Position numbers and translations under genes: made by a program
Part shown: piece after piece, positions 1 through 12,227 of the stretch
Layout: every line of letters begins with the position of its first letter
Position numbering within the stretch: the stretch's first letter is position 1
NCBI GenBank assembly: GCA_018417955.1
Contig: JACTVC010000021.1
Span: 868,001 to 932,000 of the forward strand
From: Laccaria trichodermophora
Taxonomy: Eukaryota > Basidiomycota > Agaricomycetes > Agaricales > Hydnangiaceae
DNA: 64,000 nt
Direction: 5' to 3'
The notes under the pieces: model-generated
Seen by the model: only the letters and a program-made list of their open reading frames with translations
The model's database searches: none
Told to the model about the DNA's origin: nothing

Positions 1-91
1 GCCAACCTTGCCGTGTTGGCCTTAAGGACATCTCAAGAATCCACATTACTCAACTCGCCATTAACCTTTCGACGACAAACGAAAAGTCGCC

Positions 92-1774
92 ATGCTCATA
101 GTTCTCGGCCTTCTATATTTTTCTTGGCACCTGACCAACGCGGCGCCTACGCCAATCATCCCCACCGAGGCCAACTCTCCCATTATACTACCGACATGTC
201 TTTGCCCATCCAGCCGAAGCATTTGGCACATTGTCTGGAGCTGCGTTGTTACTATGTTCGCTTGCACCTGGGCTTCTATGCACCCCAACATTCCCGCTTC
301 GGATGAAGGTGGGATAAAAAGGATATTGAGGAGGATCGAGATGATGTTGTGGGCCTTGGTCGCGCCGGAATTAATAATAAATTGGGCGGTACGGCAGTGG
401 ATTGGCGCTCGACGCCTCCAGCGTAAATTCAGTGGTGGGTGTCTATCTGTCTGCGTACTCACTTGGCATGCGGCTGAAGCATTGTGCAAGGAAGGTGTGG
501 AATACGTCGAATGGACGAACACGCATGGGCATTTCCTCCAAATGGGTGGATTCATGCTTATGGACTCCGAATACAAGAAGGTCGGCGTCATTGACGCATG
601 GAAACTGGAATCTTTACTAAAGGAAGGACAAATTGACTTTCCGAGGATTACAAAGGAAGAAATTCAGGATCACAGTAGCAGTGACGTCCTCTCCAACTGT
701 CTGGCCATTGGTCAAGCCGTGTGGTTTATTGTTCAGTGCATCGCGAGGAAAAGACGGGGTCTCTTCCTCACTGAGCTGGAACTCGTCACTTTGGCGTTTG
801 CTGCTCTCAATGCGTTCATATATATTCTGTGGTGGGATAAACCTCAGAACGTCGAATGTCCTGTGCCTGTCTATATACGACGTGAAGCCGGCCCTCCGAT
901 AATTATACCCGAATGGAGACCTACGAGTACGTTTGGTTCTCGAATAATTTGGTTGTTAAACTGAGTAAACGTAGCGTGGTCCGATTATATACGTGACACA
1001 ATTTCGCAAATCAAGGCGTGGTTTTCAGCGGCATATAGATATTTAAGTGAGTTTTTCCTAATTATCGCGGTGCTGGTTCATAATTAATCGTGAATTCTTG
1101 TTCAAATCGTGGTAGCCTCCACCGAGTCGGCCGGGAGCCCAGACAAGGTCACATATGGAACTCGCCTTTCTAGAAAGCTTTCTGTGGCACTAAATATCTT
1201 CCGTGCACCTTCTGCCTTCATTGGCGCCATAAGCAGTAGCCTGCGTGACCTTATTGACAAACATAACGTCGATGAAGACATGGGGGTTTCAAAGTTTTAC
1301 ACATTCTACGGCTCCCACAGGGATCATCAAGCACGGTTTTATGCATTCTCCCGCGATGTACCGACGTCCACGGATGTACTCCAACTCGTCACGACATGCC
1401 TCATCGGGACCCTATTCGGAGGCATCCATTGCTTCGGCTGGAATTTTGAATCCCCATCTTACGCCGAGCACATTCTATGGAAGATCTGCTCACTGGCCAT
1501 CTCCTGCATTCCTCTCATCTGGCTCTTATTTGTCGTTTCCTTCACCTGGCAAAGCAAATTTAGGGCCTCTACAATCCAGCGGGGCGGGATTGCCCAAGGT
1601 TTTATGACTTTGGTTTGGGCGGCCTCATTTTTGTTTGGCTTGGTTGGCGTGCCGGTTTACATACTTGCACGTCTTGGCCTCTTAACAGAAGCTTTCATCG
1701 CGCTGAGAGCCGCACCAGAAGGAGCGTATGAGGATGTACAGTGGACCCTGTTACTGCCTCATATTCAAATTTGA
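92..1774 (+). CDS. Multi-pass membrane protein of unknown function, two exons
   Basis: I do not recognise a named family, but the architecture resembles membrane proteins common in mushroom genomes. Two open blocks (92-926 and 1116-1774) join in phase through an intron with donor GTACGT and acceptor GTAG, giving about 497 residues. The N-terminus is hydrophobic with AAP after residue 17, like a signal peptide. Further hydrophobic segments follow around residues 42-65 (WHIVWSCVV), 83-103, 220-245 (ELVTLAFAALNAFIYILWW), and several in the second exon (LVTTCLIGTLFGG, ICSLAISCIPLIWLLFVVSF, MTLVWAASFLFGLVGVPVYIL). A soluble middle part contains THGHFLQMGGFML. At 189 bp the intron is longer than others in the window, so the exact junction is less certain than the gene. 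No function can be assigned. Confidence 0.7.
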
Positions 1775-2071
1775 GCGGCTTTGTTCGTTGCTTTAGCGTA
1801 CTTATTCTGGGGAAGATTATGTAGTCTCTAAGTCTTGATGGCTACCCTTGACAGATGCATTATTATTTGACGCCGATTCGCGCGTTCGTGATTCAAAGGG
1901 TGAATTAGGCGTCGAGGGGTATTTAGCATCTCTTTGATGTTGATTGTCAATTTACCGGTGGAGATCGGTGCACTCATGAATCATGATGCATGAGATAAGA
2001 TATTGACGGGTTCATGTGTCACGTGCGATTGTAAGTCGGACGCTGAGCACGGCATCGAGATTCGACGAGCC

Positions 2072-5000
2072 ATGTTTCGTCGTCGCTGTAGACAATCAGC
2101 ACTATTGCTCTTGCTATTGTCGCAACAAGGAATCCCGACCGAAACTCACGCCCCGCCACCGTTCAATGTACCTCAAAGCCCCGCTCTAGATCATGTAAAC
2201 CTGTTCGTAACGTTCACATCTCATAACGATTTGAAGGTGCTGAAGATGGTGTTAGACTCATAGGAAATGGAGGGGATACGCCAAACGGCTCCGGCGGTAT
2301 GATACCGTCAACGGCACCGCCGTTTGGAATGACACGATGGGTCGCGCAGACTCAAGCATCATACGTGTCTGCGACGCCGTACAACTGGACCCTCAACAAG
2401 GTTCATGGCTTCGTTGGCACGCGACAGCCCGCGATCTGGATGGGGGAGAGCGGCCTTGTGGGTGTCGTTCCTGGGGTTCTGCCTCAAGGTGGTGAAGTGA
2501 AAGTCGGGTTCGATGAGCGTGCGCTGGATATCGTGCTCGATGATCAAGGGGAGAAGAAGGAAGTTGTGAGTGTGGGGTACTATAGTGTTGTGCTGGACGA
2601 TGGACAGGGTGGTACGGTTCTGGTGGAACAGAGCGCAAGTACGTTGGGTTCGGTTTTTTTTCCAGTCGTCCCCGTCTTACCGTAATCATTCTAGCCTCGC
2701 GTGTCGGACACCTCCGCTTCACGTTCTCGCCCTCAAGTGACAATAGGCCCTACATTTTTATTGAAGCAGCACGTCCCTCTATCCTCACTTCCACTCCAAC
2801 CAACGTATCATACCCATCAGGCATCGTCTCCATTGACGGGCGCGAGATATGTGGATACTCCTCGGAAAGACAGGATTGGATCATCACACCCGTTTCTCAA
2901 AGTGACGAGGCTGCAGGTTTCAGAGGGTACTTTTGTGCCCGGTTTGACTTTCAGCTTCAGAAACAAAGTGTCATTATCCAGAATGGCACAACGCATCACG
3001 GACAGAAGAACGCTGAAGGCCCGTTACTGGGAGCGTATACTTTCGCTCCCACTTCAAGCTCTCGCCACAGCGTGATCGACCTGAGAGTGGGGACGTCATT
3101 CATCTCCGTTGATCAAGCTAGAGCGAATATTGACGATGAGATCCCGGACTCACCTGGTGCCAAAGGTATGTTCCCAACACCCTATTCTCCCTGGTTCATA
3201 CCAAACAGTCAGTTTGTAGGATCGCTTGAAACAACCGCTAAACGTGTACGCTCCGCATGGGCATCTCAGGTTGATCGTATCACCATTGATGGTGCAAGTG
3301 ACGAAGAGAAGGATGTCTTTTTTACTGGTGTGGTGCACACCCTTCAAGTGAGTATCGATTCTCAGATAGTCCTCCTCTTTGCCTCCCTCACGATTAAATC
3401 AACTCTCCAGTATCCAAGTGAACAGCACGAACAAGGCCGATACTACTCTGGCTATGACAACACCATCCATACTATCGAAGATGGCGGTGAATCCTACACA
3501 GGATACTCCATTTGGGTAGGCACTTTCACCCGTGACCCAGTATCCGAGTCAAAACTGATCCCAGTGATGCAGGATACATTCCGCGCCCAATGGGCCTGGA
3601 CAATACTCTTCGTCCCGGACCGCGTCCCAGGGATGGTACGAAGTATGTTGGCGGACTACCAACAGGTCGGACTTCCCCTTCCAGATACATATGCCTTCCA
3701 TCTCATCTTTCCCCTGTCAGAGTGGTTGGCTGCCAATGTGGAAGAACATCGTAGAAACGAATATCATGGTCCGCTTCTTCGTGTGTGTCTCTTGCTGTTC
3801 CTGACATTTCGTAGGTCGGTACCCACGCAGACTCGCTCATCGCAGAAGCCGTCCTGAAAGGCATTACTGGCTTTGATAGGGAACTGGCTTGGGAGGCTGT
3901 GTGGAAGGATGCAACGACGCCACCCCAGCGAGATTGGGAGGTCGTGTAAGTCAATGTCTTCTCCTCCCTGCTTAGCGGTTCTAATTGGATTCTTCCTAGC
4001 TACGCTGATCGAGAGGAGGTAAGTCCTCAAAAACTTAAATTGAAATTTCATTTGAGAAGCATCTTTCTAGCATGTTGATTATGAAGTCCGAGCTGGACTC
4101 TCTTCAGTGTACAATGTGCCGGGGAAGGGGTGGGTTGCGGACGATATTCATTCAGAGAGTGCCTCGCGGACTCTAGATTATGCTTGTGAGTCCCTGTCCT
4201 CTCCTGCGTTTCACATCAAACCCTCACAGTAACACAAAAGACGATGATTACGCTGCCTATGTCCTTGCACGGGAGCTAGCCAAGCCGGCTAACGTCACGA
4301 ATTTCTTGTTGGAGCGGGCTTTGAGAGCACCCTTCACGTTGTTCAATGATGCGACTGGTTTCATGGAAGCAAGGAACGCTGACGGGAGTTGGGCTGGCGA
4401 GGATAATGGTTGGACTGAGGGTAAGAAGCTGTCCTTCAAAGTCAGGTCATGTTCTCGACTCGATGTGAACTTGCAGGTGATAAATGGGCTTATTCGTTTG
4501 ATGTCGTCCACGATGTCCCCGAGCTCATCAAGCGACGCGGGGGAAAGTTGAGCTTTGTCCGGAGTCTAGACGAGCACTTTGATGGTGGGCATAATGAACA
4601 CAGTAACGAGGTTTGTCAATTTAGTGACCCACCGGGACTTTCATTGAACTTCTTATAGCCGTCGCACCACATTCCATACCTTTACGCCATGGCCGGAGCT
4701 GCTTATAAAACTCAGGAGCGAGTGAGGGAGATCGCCAAAGAAAATTATAATAATTCGCCTACTGGCTTGTCTGGGGTTCGTGGAACCACTTCACATAACG
4801 TTTCGTGCTAAACGATATACAGAATGAAGACTGCGGCCAGATGAGCGCTTGGTACATCTTCAGTGCCATGGGTTTCTACCCCGTGAATCCCGTCTCTGGA
4901 GAATATATCGTCGGATCGTATGTGACATGTTCCCTGCGTCTGAGAGCTCACAGAAATGTCATCCCTTTAGGCCATTCTTCGAAGACATCTTTATTACCTT

Positions 5001-5307
5001 GCAAGGAACATCCGAAAAGCTACACATTAGCGCACCAGGAGCTGCAACAAAGCCATACATCAAGTCTCTTACCGTAAACGGGGAGAAAGTACCTGTTCCT
5101 ATAATCCGCCATGAACAGATTGCCCATGGAGCTGAGGTCGTCTTTGAGATGAGCGATCGCGTGGAAAGATGGGGTAATGATGGAGCTGTCTTGGAAGGTT
5201 TGGGGCTCCGTTTCAATGAGCAGGCTGGGGCGCAGGAGATATTCAAAGGGTGGGTTGATAGCGCCACTGAGAAAATCTCATTGGATAGGGATCGAATCGA
5301 ATTGTGA
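2072..5307 (+). CDS. Glycoside hydrolase family 92 alpha-mannosidase, secreted, 15 exons
   Basis: GH92 enzymes are calcium-dependent exo-alpha-mannosidases that trim mannose from N-glycans or mannoproteins. The start at 2072 gives an Arg-rich N-terminus followed by a short Leu-rich core, a plausible signal peptide. Family motifs appear in order: VNLLIGNGGDTPNGSGG, FGMTRW, HQPAIWMGESG-like, SGWLPMWKNIVETNIMVGTH, the acidic DDYAAY block, GHNEHSNEPSHHIPYLYAMAG, and near the C-terminus NEDCGQMSAWYIFSAMGFYP with the catalytic Glu/Asp region. Fourteen introns of 46-63 bp keep the frame: 2203-2255, 2639-2694, 3166-3219, 3348-3410, 3516-3572, 3666-3720, 3769-3814, 3946-3999, 4019-4070, 4186-4240, 4421-4476, 4611-4658, 4776-4822 and 4918-4970. 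The spliced CDS is 2,487 bp (828 aa), a normal family length. No break was found. The donors at 2203 (GTTCGT), 3769 (GTCCGC) and 4776 (GTTCGT) are weak but required by the protein. Confidence 0.93.
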
Positions 5308-5464
5308 GGGTGGTTGTTGCGCGGAACATATTGCACTTGTCCATATACAGTAGGAGCGGAAATCTGAAATCGCGTACTTTCCACAAGCAATAAAGAAATA
5401 GATTCCTGTCATATACATTCTACGGTTGCTTGTTTGTACTGCATAATATCCGCTTATTACCGTC

Positions 5465-5538
5465 GGCCGACTAGCTCAGTTGGTTAGAGCGTCGTGCTAA
5501 TAACGCGAAGGTCTTGGGTTCGATCCCCACGTTGGCCA
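5465..5538 (+). tRNA. tRNA-Ile (anticodon AAT), no intron
   Basis: A complete cloverleaf can be drawn. The acceptor stem GGCCGAC pairs with GTTGGCC, allowing G-T. The D arm is GCTC..GAGC and the anticodon stem is TCGTG/CGCGA with loop CTAATAA (anticodon AAT). The variable loop is AGGTC. The T arm TTGGG-TTCGATC-CCCAC is canonical, and the discriminator base is A. A T-rich run about 35 bases downstream (TTTTTTTATATTTTTT) could serve as a polymerase III terminator. The gene lies between the GH92 gene and a featureless spacer. Confidence 0.93.
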
Positions 5539-6798
5539 TAGAGGAGAATGCCAAATAATTTTATCTATTCTCCAGTTTTTTTATATTTTTTATCCATATG
5601 TCGTCGGTCTATGTAAGTATAGATAGGCCCACCTATCTCAAGTACTAGTGTCATGATGCCCGTTATATGTGATGGAAAATCTCCTGCTGTGAAATTATTA
5701 TGCAGGTCAATTTGATGCAAATCCAACAAAACGATGTTGAATAAGTCAGTTGCACATTTCGCGCGATTAGCAGCTTGTAGACTATCATTGTGATAAAAAT
5801 ATGAATTGAGCCTTAAGCTGAGAGAAGTGTGTACATAGTGTGAGCCTAAGTGAGGTATTGATTGAGCTTCCATTCTTGAAAAGGGCTAATGTTGCATTGG
5901 ATCTCACAAATACAGAAAAACAACGACCGCGTGCACATTGCGCTCAATCCACCATTACTTATTTAACGATAGCGCTGGGCGCTGAGGACTGATCGTTGGT
6001 TGAACAATTTCCAACATTGTTTCTAACCTTCTCAAATCTCGACCGTGAAATGCACCTTCGCTCATCGCTGTCGGTCTTCAAGAGTAGTTGAGGAGCTCCA
6101 CGAAATCCTGCCCAGTCAGACTCAAGCTCCGTCATGGAGAAAAATGAGAAACACAAGAAATATGGGTTCGAAAACATGGACTCTTGAAGAGAAATCTGCC
6201 TCAACCTCTTGAATTTCAATTGCGAGGAACAGAGCTCACATCCCCTCCCAACTTCTCATCCTGGCGATGATGTCCAATGCTGAATCGACTCATGTCTCGT
6301 GAAGCAACGTAATCCGCGTTTTCAGAGCCTCCAATTCACCACCGAAAAATCAGTAGTTCTGAACAAGATGTCTGGCGATTAGGCATCAAGTCTGGTGTTC
6401 AAGACTTATGCGACTCTCAAGTGCATCACGATCCGACTCTTAGACCGGCTAAAGTGTGCCGCATGACGCATCAACGTTCAACCTCACAACCGCTCCAAGT
6501 CCGCTATCGGTAAATGTGGCGCAATGGAATTAAATCTGGTGCCTTGATCCCTTCCATCCACCTCGAAATACTATCGCGAAGACCATAACACTCCTCCAAT
6601 GGAACCAGATCGACAAGTTATACAATGTAGTAACCGCCTTGTCGCTAGGGTGGCGGTGTCGCTTTGTTGTAACGTACCGTGAGGTATGTGATGCGTGACG
6701 GAAAGAACAACAATTTAAACACTCCGTCCTTTGACTTGCCACCACCAACTCCCAAACCACTCAACTGATCATCAAGAACCGAATCGGACACGACTATC
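5539..6798. other. Intergenic spacer
   Basis: This 1.26 kb stretch follows the tRNA and precedes the FHA kinase. I see only short ORFs in both orientations, none with recognisable motifs or phase-consistent exons. The last few hundred bases presumably hold the kinase promoter; no clear TATA box was seen. Confidence 0.5.
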
Positions 6799-8653
6799 AT
6801 GGAGCCAACTTTGGAGTACCAAGACGATTTTCAAGAAGAAGCTGAGGATTATGAATCCCAAAGCCAGCAAGAGACGCAGTCAACTCAAGAAGCCTCTCAG
6901 AATACGATCCCTGACATCGACACGGAAAGTTTATGGGGTTACCTCCAGCCGTGCAGCGCAGAACTTTTTCGACTTGAACTTAACCACCTTCAGAAGACCT
7001 ATACGATTGGAAGGAACGATAAGAATCTGTACGTGCTTCCTGGCGTCAAAGTTAGTGAGTCTATTTCCTTTGTTAGTTCGAGTGCCACTTTAACCCTCTT
7101 CATAAAAAAGGCAGCGAACACTGCAAAATTTCGTGGCTGGATAATAGCGTCGTGATCGAGGATCTTTCTAGCAACGGGACCTTTGTAAGTCATCGCATTC
7201 GAGCCTTCGTCACGTCGCTTCCTCAAACATACTGTAGATCAACAGCCACAAGATTGGGAGGGGTAATAAGAGGGTGCTAGTAGACGGAAATGAGGTTGCT
7301 TTTGGAACCCCAGTGGCACAACCCCTGACCAGCCATGAGGATTATCGTACGTCCCTCCGTCGGTGCTCTATCCAAACTAAAACCTTTTCGCTGTGGGTAA
7401 CTCAGGATACATCTATCGGCACACAGCCGACCTTCACACCGGCGGTCTGTATGCAGAGTATGATCTGAGCCATGAACTGGGTAGAGGTGCATTCGCGACG
7501 GTCGTGAAAGGAATGTCGCGTGCCACCGGTGAATGGGTGGCTGTCAAAATGATTCACGCGAACAAGAATCAGAATGAGATTGAACGGGCCACCCAAAATT
7601 CCATGTTCGCCAGGGAAATCAATATCATGCAGACGCTCAAGCACCCAAATATCTGCGAAATGAAGAATGTCTTCTTTCAGACTAACGGCGACATCAGTGA
7701 GTTTTTCGGGTCGAAATGGTTCTCGTGTTAAATCTATCTCTTTCTACTCAAGACCTAGTGTTGGAGCTCGTTGAGGGTGGAGATTTGCTCGAGTACATTC
7801 TGGAACGCGAAGGCGTTGGTTAGTGACGCCCTCCCTCCTGCTTCATCTCAAATTTTGACGACCCTCTCAAGCCGAGCCTGAAGCTAAACATATCACGTAT
7901 CAGCTTTGCGATGCGTTATCGGTATGCATAAGGTTCACGTTAAGATTAACCGCTTACCTCCGCCTAGTATATTCATTCCAAGGGTATTTTACATAGAGAC
8001 CTCAAGCCCGAGGTGAGTTCTATGACAATTTCACTATTGTTTCTTAACGACCTTCGTCTGAACTTTCAGAACATACTTCTCACGCGGGACAACCCACCCC
8101 AAGTCAAAGTGGCAGATTTTGGTCTCGCCAAGCTCGTCAATAATTTGACCATTGCGAAAGTAAGTGCCAAATCGCCGCCATATTGTGATCCATTAATTCC
8201 TTCCTCCAGACAATGTGTGGTACACCTAGCTACCTAGCACCGGAGGTCGTTCTTCAAGTTAACCAGGAAGGTTATGATAATCTTGTTGACAGCTGGAGCG
8301 TTGGAACCATTGTCTTTGCGATGTATGCATTTTCAATTTTTGGCCTCCCCTGTTTTCAATGCCCATTCTTTGGTACCTAGGTTGACCAACGTCGCGCCTT
8401 TTAACGAAGATAGGACTCAACAAGATATCCGAATTAGAATCGCCAACCGTACGATTGAATGGAGTGCTCTGGAAGAACGTAACCTTTCTTTTGATGGTTC
8501 GACACTCATCTCTGAATCGATTTACTTCGACTTACACCGTTTCTAGCGAAAGACTTCGTGTTCGCTTTGATGCAAACAGATCCACGGCGCCGAATGACCA
8601 TGACAAATTCTCTTCATCACAATTGGCTGCGAAGCTACCTCCGGCCTTACTGA
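6799..8653 (+). CDS. FHA-domain checkpoint serine/threonine kinase, Cds1/Rad53/Chk2-like
   Basis: Predicted nuclear DNA-damage/replication checkpoint kinase. An acidic, Gln/Ser/Thr-rich N-terminus contains several SQ/TQ sites (QSQQETQSTQEASQ), the kind of cluster that ATM/ATR-type kinases phosphorylate. An FHA domain follows (TYTIGRND, VSSEHCKISW, IEDLSSNGTFINSHKIG). The kinase domain has the glycine loop LGRGAFATVVKG, VAVK with the ATP lysine, catalytic HRDLKPEN, ADFG, CGTPSYLAPE and DSWSVG, and ends with a DPRRRMTMTNSLHHNWL helix. Ten phase-consistent introns (7055-7110, 7185-7237, 7347-7405, 7697-7752, 7819-7871, 7922-7967, 8013-8069, 8160-8209, 8323-8380, 8497-8546) leave 1,317 bp, or 438 aa. 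There is one FHA domain, as in Cds1 and Chk2, not two as in Rad53. The protein stops about ten residues past the kinase domain, so it lacks the usual C-terminal tail. Confidence 0.9.
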
Positions 8654-9471
8654 TACCCCAACTTGTTAGCTCTCCTTCAACTTGGGATAACTGGGGCTGT
8701 TAGGCGCCAGTGGGGAATTCGCATTGTATTTTATACCACTCTCTCCATTTTACCCTCAAGATTAGATATATAACCATCTCATCGCATTGTATCCAATTTC
8801 CATTTACGACATTTACCATGTATAAATTCAATTCACGGTTTATCCCTTCCCATCTTGGAAGAAAGCGTCGATTCTGTGCGACATCCGACTCATTGGGGTC
8901 ATGGGATAGAAGTTACTAGTTCGATTCGTACCCAAACATTAAGGCGTGCATTCGCTGCTAGAAAAGAAAGAATCAACACTTGGGACCAACTAGATTTTTA
9001 TGCCTTGTCACAACGTTCGCTTCCTCATTCATTGACGGTGCATTTTTCCGACCTTGATGCGACTCCCTGCAGAAGCTCAACATGCGGCACTTATGAACAA
9101 TCACAAACCGATCAAGCTCCCATTCCCCTGCTTCCGAGAAAAGGCGAGCCTCACCGTTGCGTTTCACACCTGACAACGCGACTATAATATTCCTCGTCCT
9201 GACTTGAGGGATTTCTTGTCAAAAGAAGGAGCCCTACACCCTTGGAGAAGGGCCCGATGGAACGTAGATAATCCCCGATTGCTGGAGCATGCAAGGAGTG
9301 CGATGTGTGGCCCCACGGCGTATGGCTCGGAGCTGGCAGAGTCACCAAACCCAGTTAAAACGTCTCCTGACCAGCCCTCATCAAATAGAACCCTCATCTT
9401 CCGACCCACACAAGAGGCTCTGACCTCTCCTCTGTACTCGCTAAACCACCGCAGACTCGAAAATCACCACA
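8654..9471. other. Intergenic spacer with upstream region of the adaptor gene
   Basis: No supported gene. A plus ORF at 8855-9187 has no recognisable motif and no neighbouring exon in phase. Bases 9380-9470 are pyrimidine- and CCACC-rich just before the ATG of the next gene, as expected of a fungal 5' leader. Confidence 0.45.
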
Positions 9472-10569
9472 ATGGGACGAGCAGCGGATTCATCGTCGGC
9501 TCCGAAAAAAAGGAAGGTCAAAAACATTGTTGAAAATTCGTTAGAAATTTCCAACATTGTTTTGACCACCTTGAACAATGCGGCAAGCATGGCACCCGTA
9601 CCGTACCTTCAGCAAGCAGCGGGGCTGGCCTTAGGGATTTTAAACATCGTCCAGGTGGGTTGTGATCTTACTTTTTCGCTTGCGCACCTCACAGTCGAGG
9701 GTTGCTCGGTTATAGGGGGCAAAAGACAACAGGGACGCCTTCCACAAACTGGCTGCGGATACTTGCGAGCTGGTGTACGTGGTGTTGTGCATGTATGAGG
9801 AAGCTACCAAGAAGGGAGATGATCGTGGCCCGTCGAGGAAGCTCGTAGACGACCTTCAGGGCCTTCTCGGGTCAGCAGGATATTTGTGTTTCTCGAGTCG
9901 AGCATTTTAATTGACGGTCTCCTTCAGCACAATATCGTCCATTGAGCGTTTTTTGCGCAAAGAGGTCTCCAGGGGAGCATTATTTCGGTTGGTCAGGAGT
10001 AAGGCCGATCTAGGAAAGATTCAAGAGTATCGCGATACGCTGCGGCGATCTCTGGATCTGTTTGGGGTGGGTCTGAAGCATGCATGTGGCACGGAATTTT
10101 CATGTTCTAACGCAACGCCACATTTTAGCTTCAGTCTAACGTCGCCATCCGGGAGGCTACCTCTCAGCTTATTAACCAGCACGAGAAGATACTTCTGGAG
10201 CTTCAGCGTGACAGAGAGAAGAAGAATTCCGAAGCGGCAGGCGTTTCCGTCCCTGCTCCCGCTGCGGTCGACCAAGAGAATGTACCAGTTGCTCCAGTCG
10301 CACCCATTCTGAAGGACGAAACGCCAAAGCCTTCCGTGACTGTGACCCACATCGGAGGGGATAAAGTCGATTCCCACTCCCTCAGTAACGTCACTAACAC
10401 GAACTCTGGAAATGTAACAATCACAACGACTACGGATTCCAATAACGACAATTCCTACCGGCAATATGGAGGTGAGAACTGTCCGTTGCTTCAACAAGAA
10501 ACGCTTCTCACCACGGATTATACAGGGAGGCCTGGACGTGGACCCGTTCGAAGAGGCCCCAGAAAGTAA
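9472..10569 (+). CDS. Helical-bundle (MLKL N-terminal-like) adaptor protein
   Basis: The spliced product is 305 aa from exons 9472-9654, 9716-9870, 9928-10066 and 10129-10569 (introns 61, 57 and 62 bp). It begins with a short Ser-rich stretch and a basic PKKRKVKN patch identical to a classical nuclear localisation signal. Amphipathic helices follow (IVLTTLNNAASMAPVPYLQQ, ALGILNIVQGAKDN, LAADTCELVYVVL, SIERFLRKEV, LGKIQEYRDTLRRSLDLFG), then a charged coiled-coil-like helix (HEKILLELQRDREKK) and a Ser/Thr/Asn-rich tail. This order matches the four-helix adaptor domain found in many Agaricomycete proteins and compared with the MLKL N-terminus. There it usually sits before kinase, NLR or repeat domains; here no effector domain follows. 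A further in-phase 54-bp intron at 10472-10525 is optional. The cell-death or signalling role is inference only. Confidence 0.7.
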
Positions 10570-12227
10570 ACTAGTGGCTCTGTGGGCCGTCCTAGCTCCG
10601 TCCTTGGAGCCCTAGTCAGTGGCTGGAATCGTAAACGCATCGAGGTGATAATTTAGACAATGTTTACTTACATATTGAGCTATGGTGACCCAAGCAACTG
10701 GGTATAAGTATCGATGATTCTAAGTTGCGATCTGCATGTATGGAAAGGAGGTGAGGAAAGCTCGAAACACAGTCTATTTCCGCTGAGACTACGACCGAAG
10801 TAGAACTGTTATTCGCCTGCTGGGTGTGGAGGGAAAAAATGCCGGAGAGAGCTAGTCCCAAGCACCCAGAAGCGCTATCCTAGAACTTGTGATGAATCAT
10901 AGGCTCTAGCGCGAACGAGTCACGCTTGACGTTGCAGTAGCAGGGAAGTCATTTCACTTCGGATCCAAGAGGGTAGGAGATGTGACAACGGATGTCGCCA
11001 CCGATGCAACAAGTGGCCCTCGCTGGGGTGAAAGCTACCCTTCCCGATAAAACTCTCCATGTCAGCGGGGATCAAACCACATTGAGTGCCCTAGGTCAAA
11101 ACAGTCGACGGAATAATTTGAGACATGATATCAGCTGGTTGGACGCAATGTCAACGTTAGCTGTCCAATAGGAAAGCAAAGGCTAACACGTACTTGCAAG
11201 CAAGACCTGGCAACCAGTGATACCAACATGAGACGCGTTTGGGCAGGTGATGCGCGTAGACCTGCGTGGGATGGCCCCAGATGCATGAAACCTCCCCATA
11301 TATTAAGAGGCGAACGTAACAAACGAGAGGGCGTGTCATTGGTGGAGTTCAAATGGTAAGATGAAGTCAGACATGGCAGGGAAGTAGCTTGAGCTGGACG
11401 TTACCCTGGCGCCGTTTCATGTTTGTAATGGTAGAAATGTTGAGCTATAAGGATATCGTAGACCAAGCGTCGGGATTGCACGCGAAGTCCATAGGACTCA
11501 TATTCCATTCAGCCCGACGTCGTATGTTGAGAAAAGCCTCGTAAAAAACGAAGCCGCGAGGGGAACGAGTACAATGCTGGGGGCCGCCTTGGTACCTCTT
11601 TAATCGTCGAGTTTGAAGGTTTCACGTATTACTGAGAAGCACGGGTAATAATCTATAGCCAGTGACAGCAGCTGACGATCGATCGTTACTCTGCCTCAAG
11701 GTTTCCACGGGTTAGATTCAAGTTTTGGCTTGTTAGTTGAAGCGTGTCGAGGGGAGTTGATGACGATGCCACGTTGGTTAATGTACCGAGCTGTAAGTAA
11801 TGGTGAAATTTGAAGGTCATCGGATGCCATGAAGACGGACCATATACCAGGGTAAGTATTCTCCCTGATTAAGAACATGATGATGTAGCAGTCGAGCCGT
11901 TCGAATGCTAGGAGATGACACTCTTGTCCATAGGTAATGCGGAAATCGATGTGTAGGTCCAGCCCAGGAGTTTCTGGGATCTTCCAGGACAAGTTGCAGG
12001 CACAGAGTTCATGGGATAGACACTGTAATGCAGCAAGGCGGAACTTCATAAGACCCGTCATCCTCGACGATGAGCAAGTGCATTAGGGAACAAGGCCTTC
12101 TATCAAAGAGAAACAACGGGGAGCCCGGAAAGGTATAGAGGTAGAGGTGGAGTGCGATGAGCAAATTTATTTATTTATTTAAAAATTGAGTCCGCGCCAG
12201 TGTCAGAGGTAATTATATAACAGCAGC
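10570..12227. other. Intergenic region with a possible minus-strand ORF fragment
   Basis: No intact gene recognised. A minus-strand ORF at 11696-12061 (121 aa, with WKIPETPGLDLHIDFRITYG and TYPGIWSVFMASDD) has a plausible protein composition and recalls C-terminal parts of F-box-type hypothetical proteins. However, no upstream exon or start context joins it, so it may be a remnant. A short ATTT repeat lies near 12166-12180, just beyond the 3' end of the ligase gene. Confidence 0.35.
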
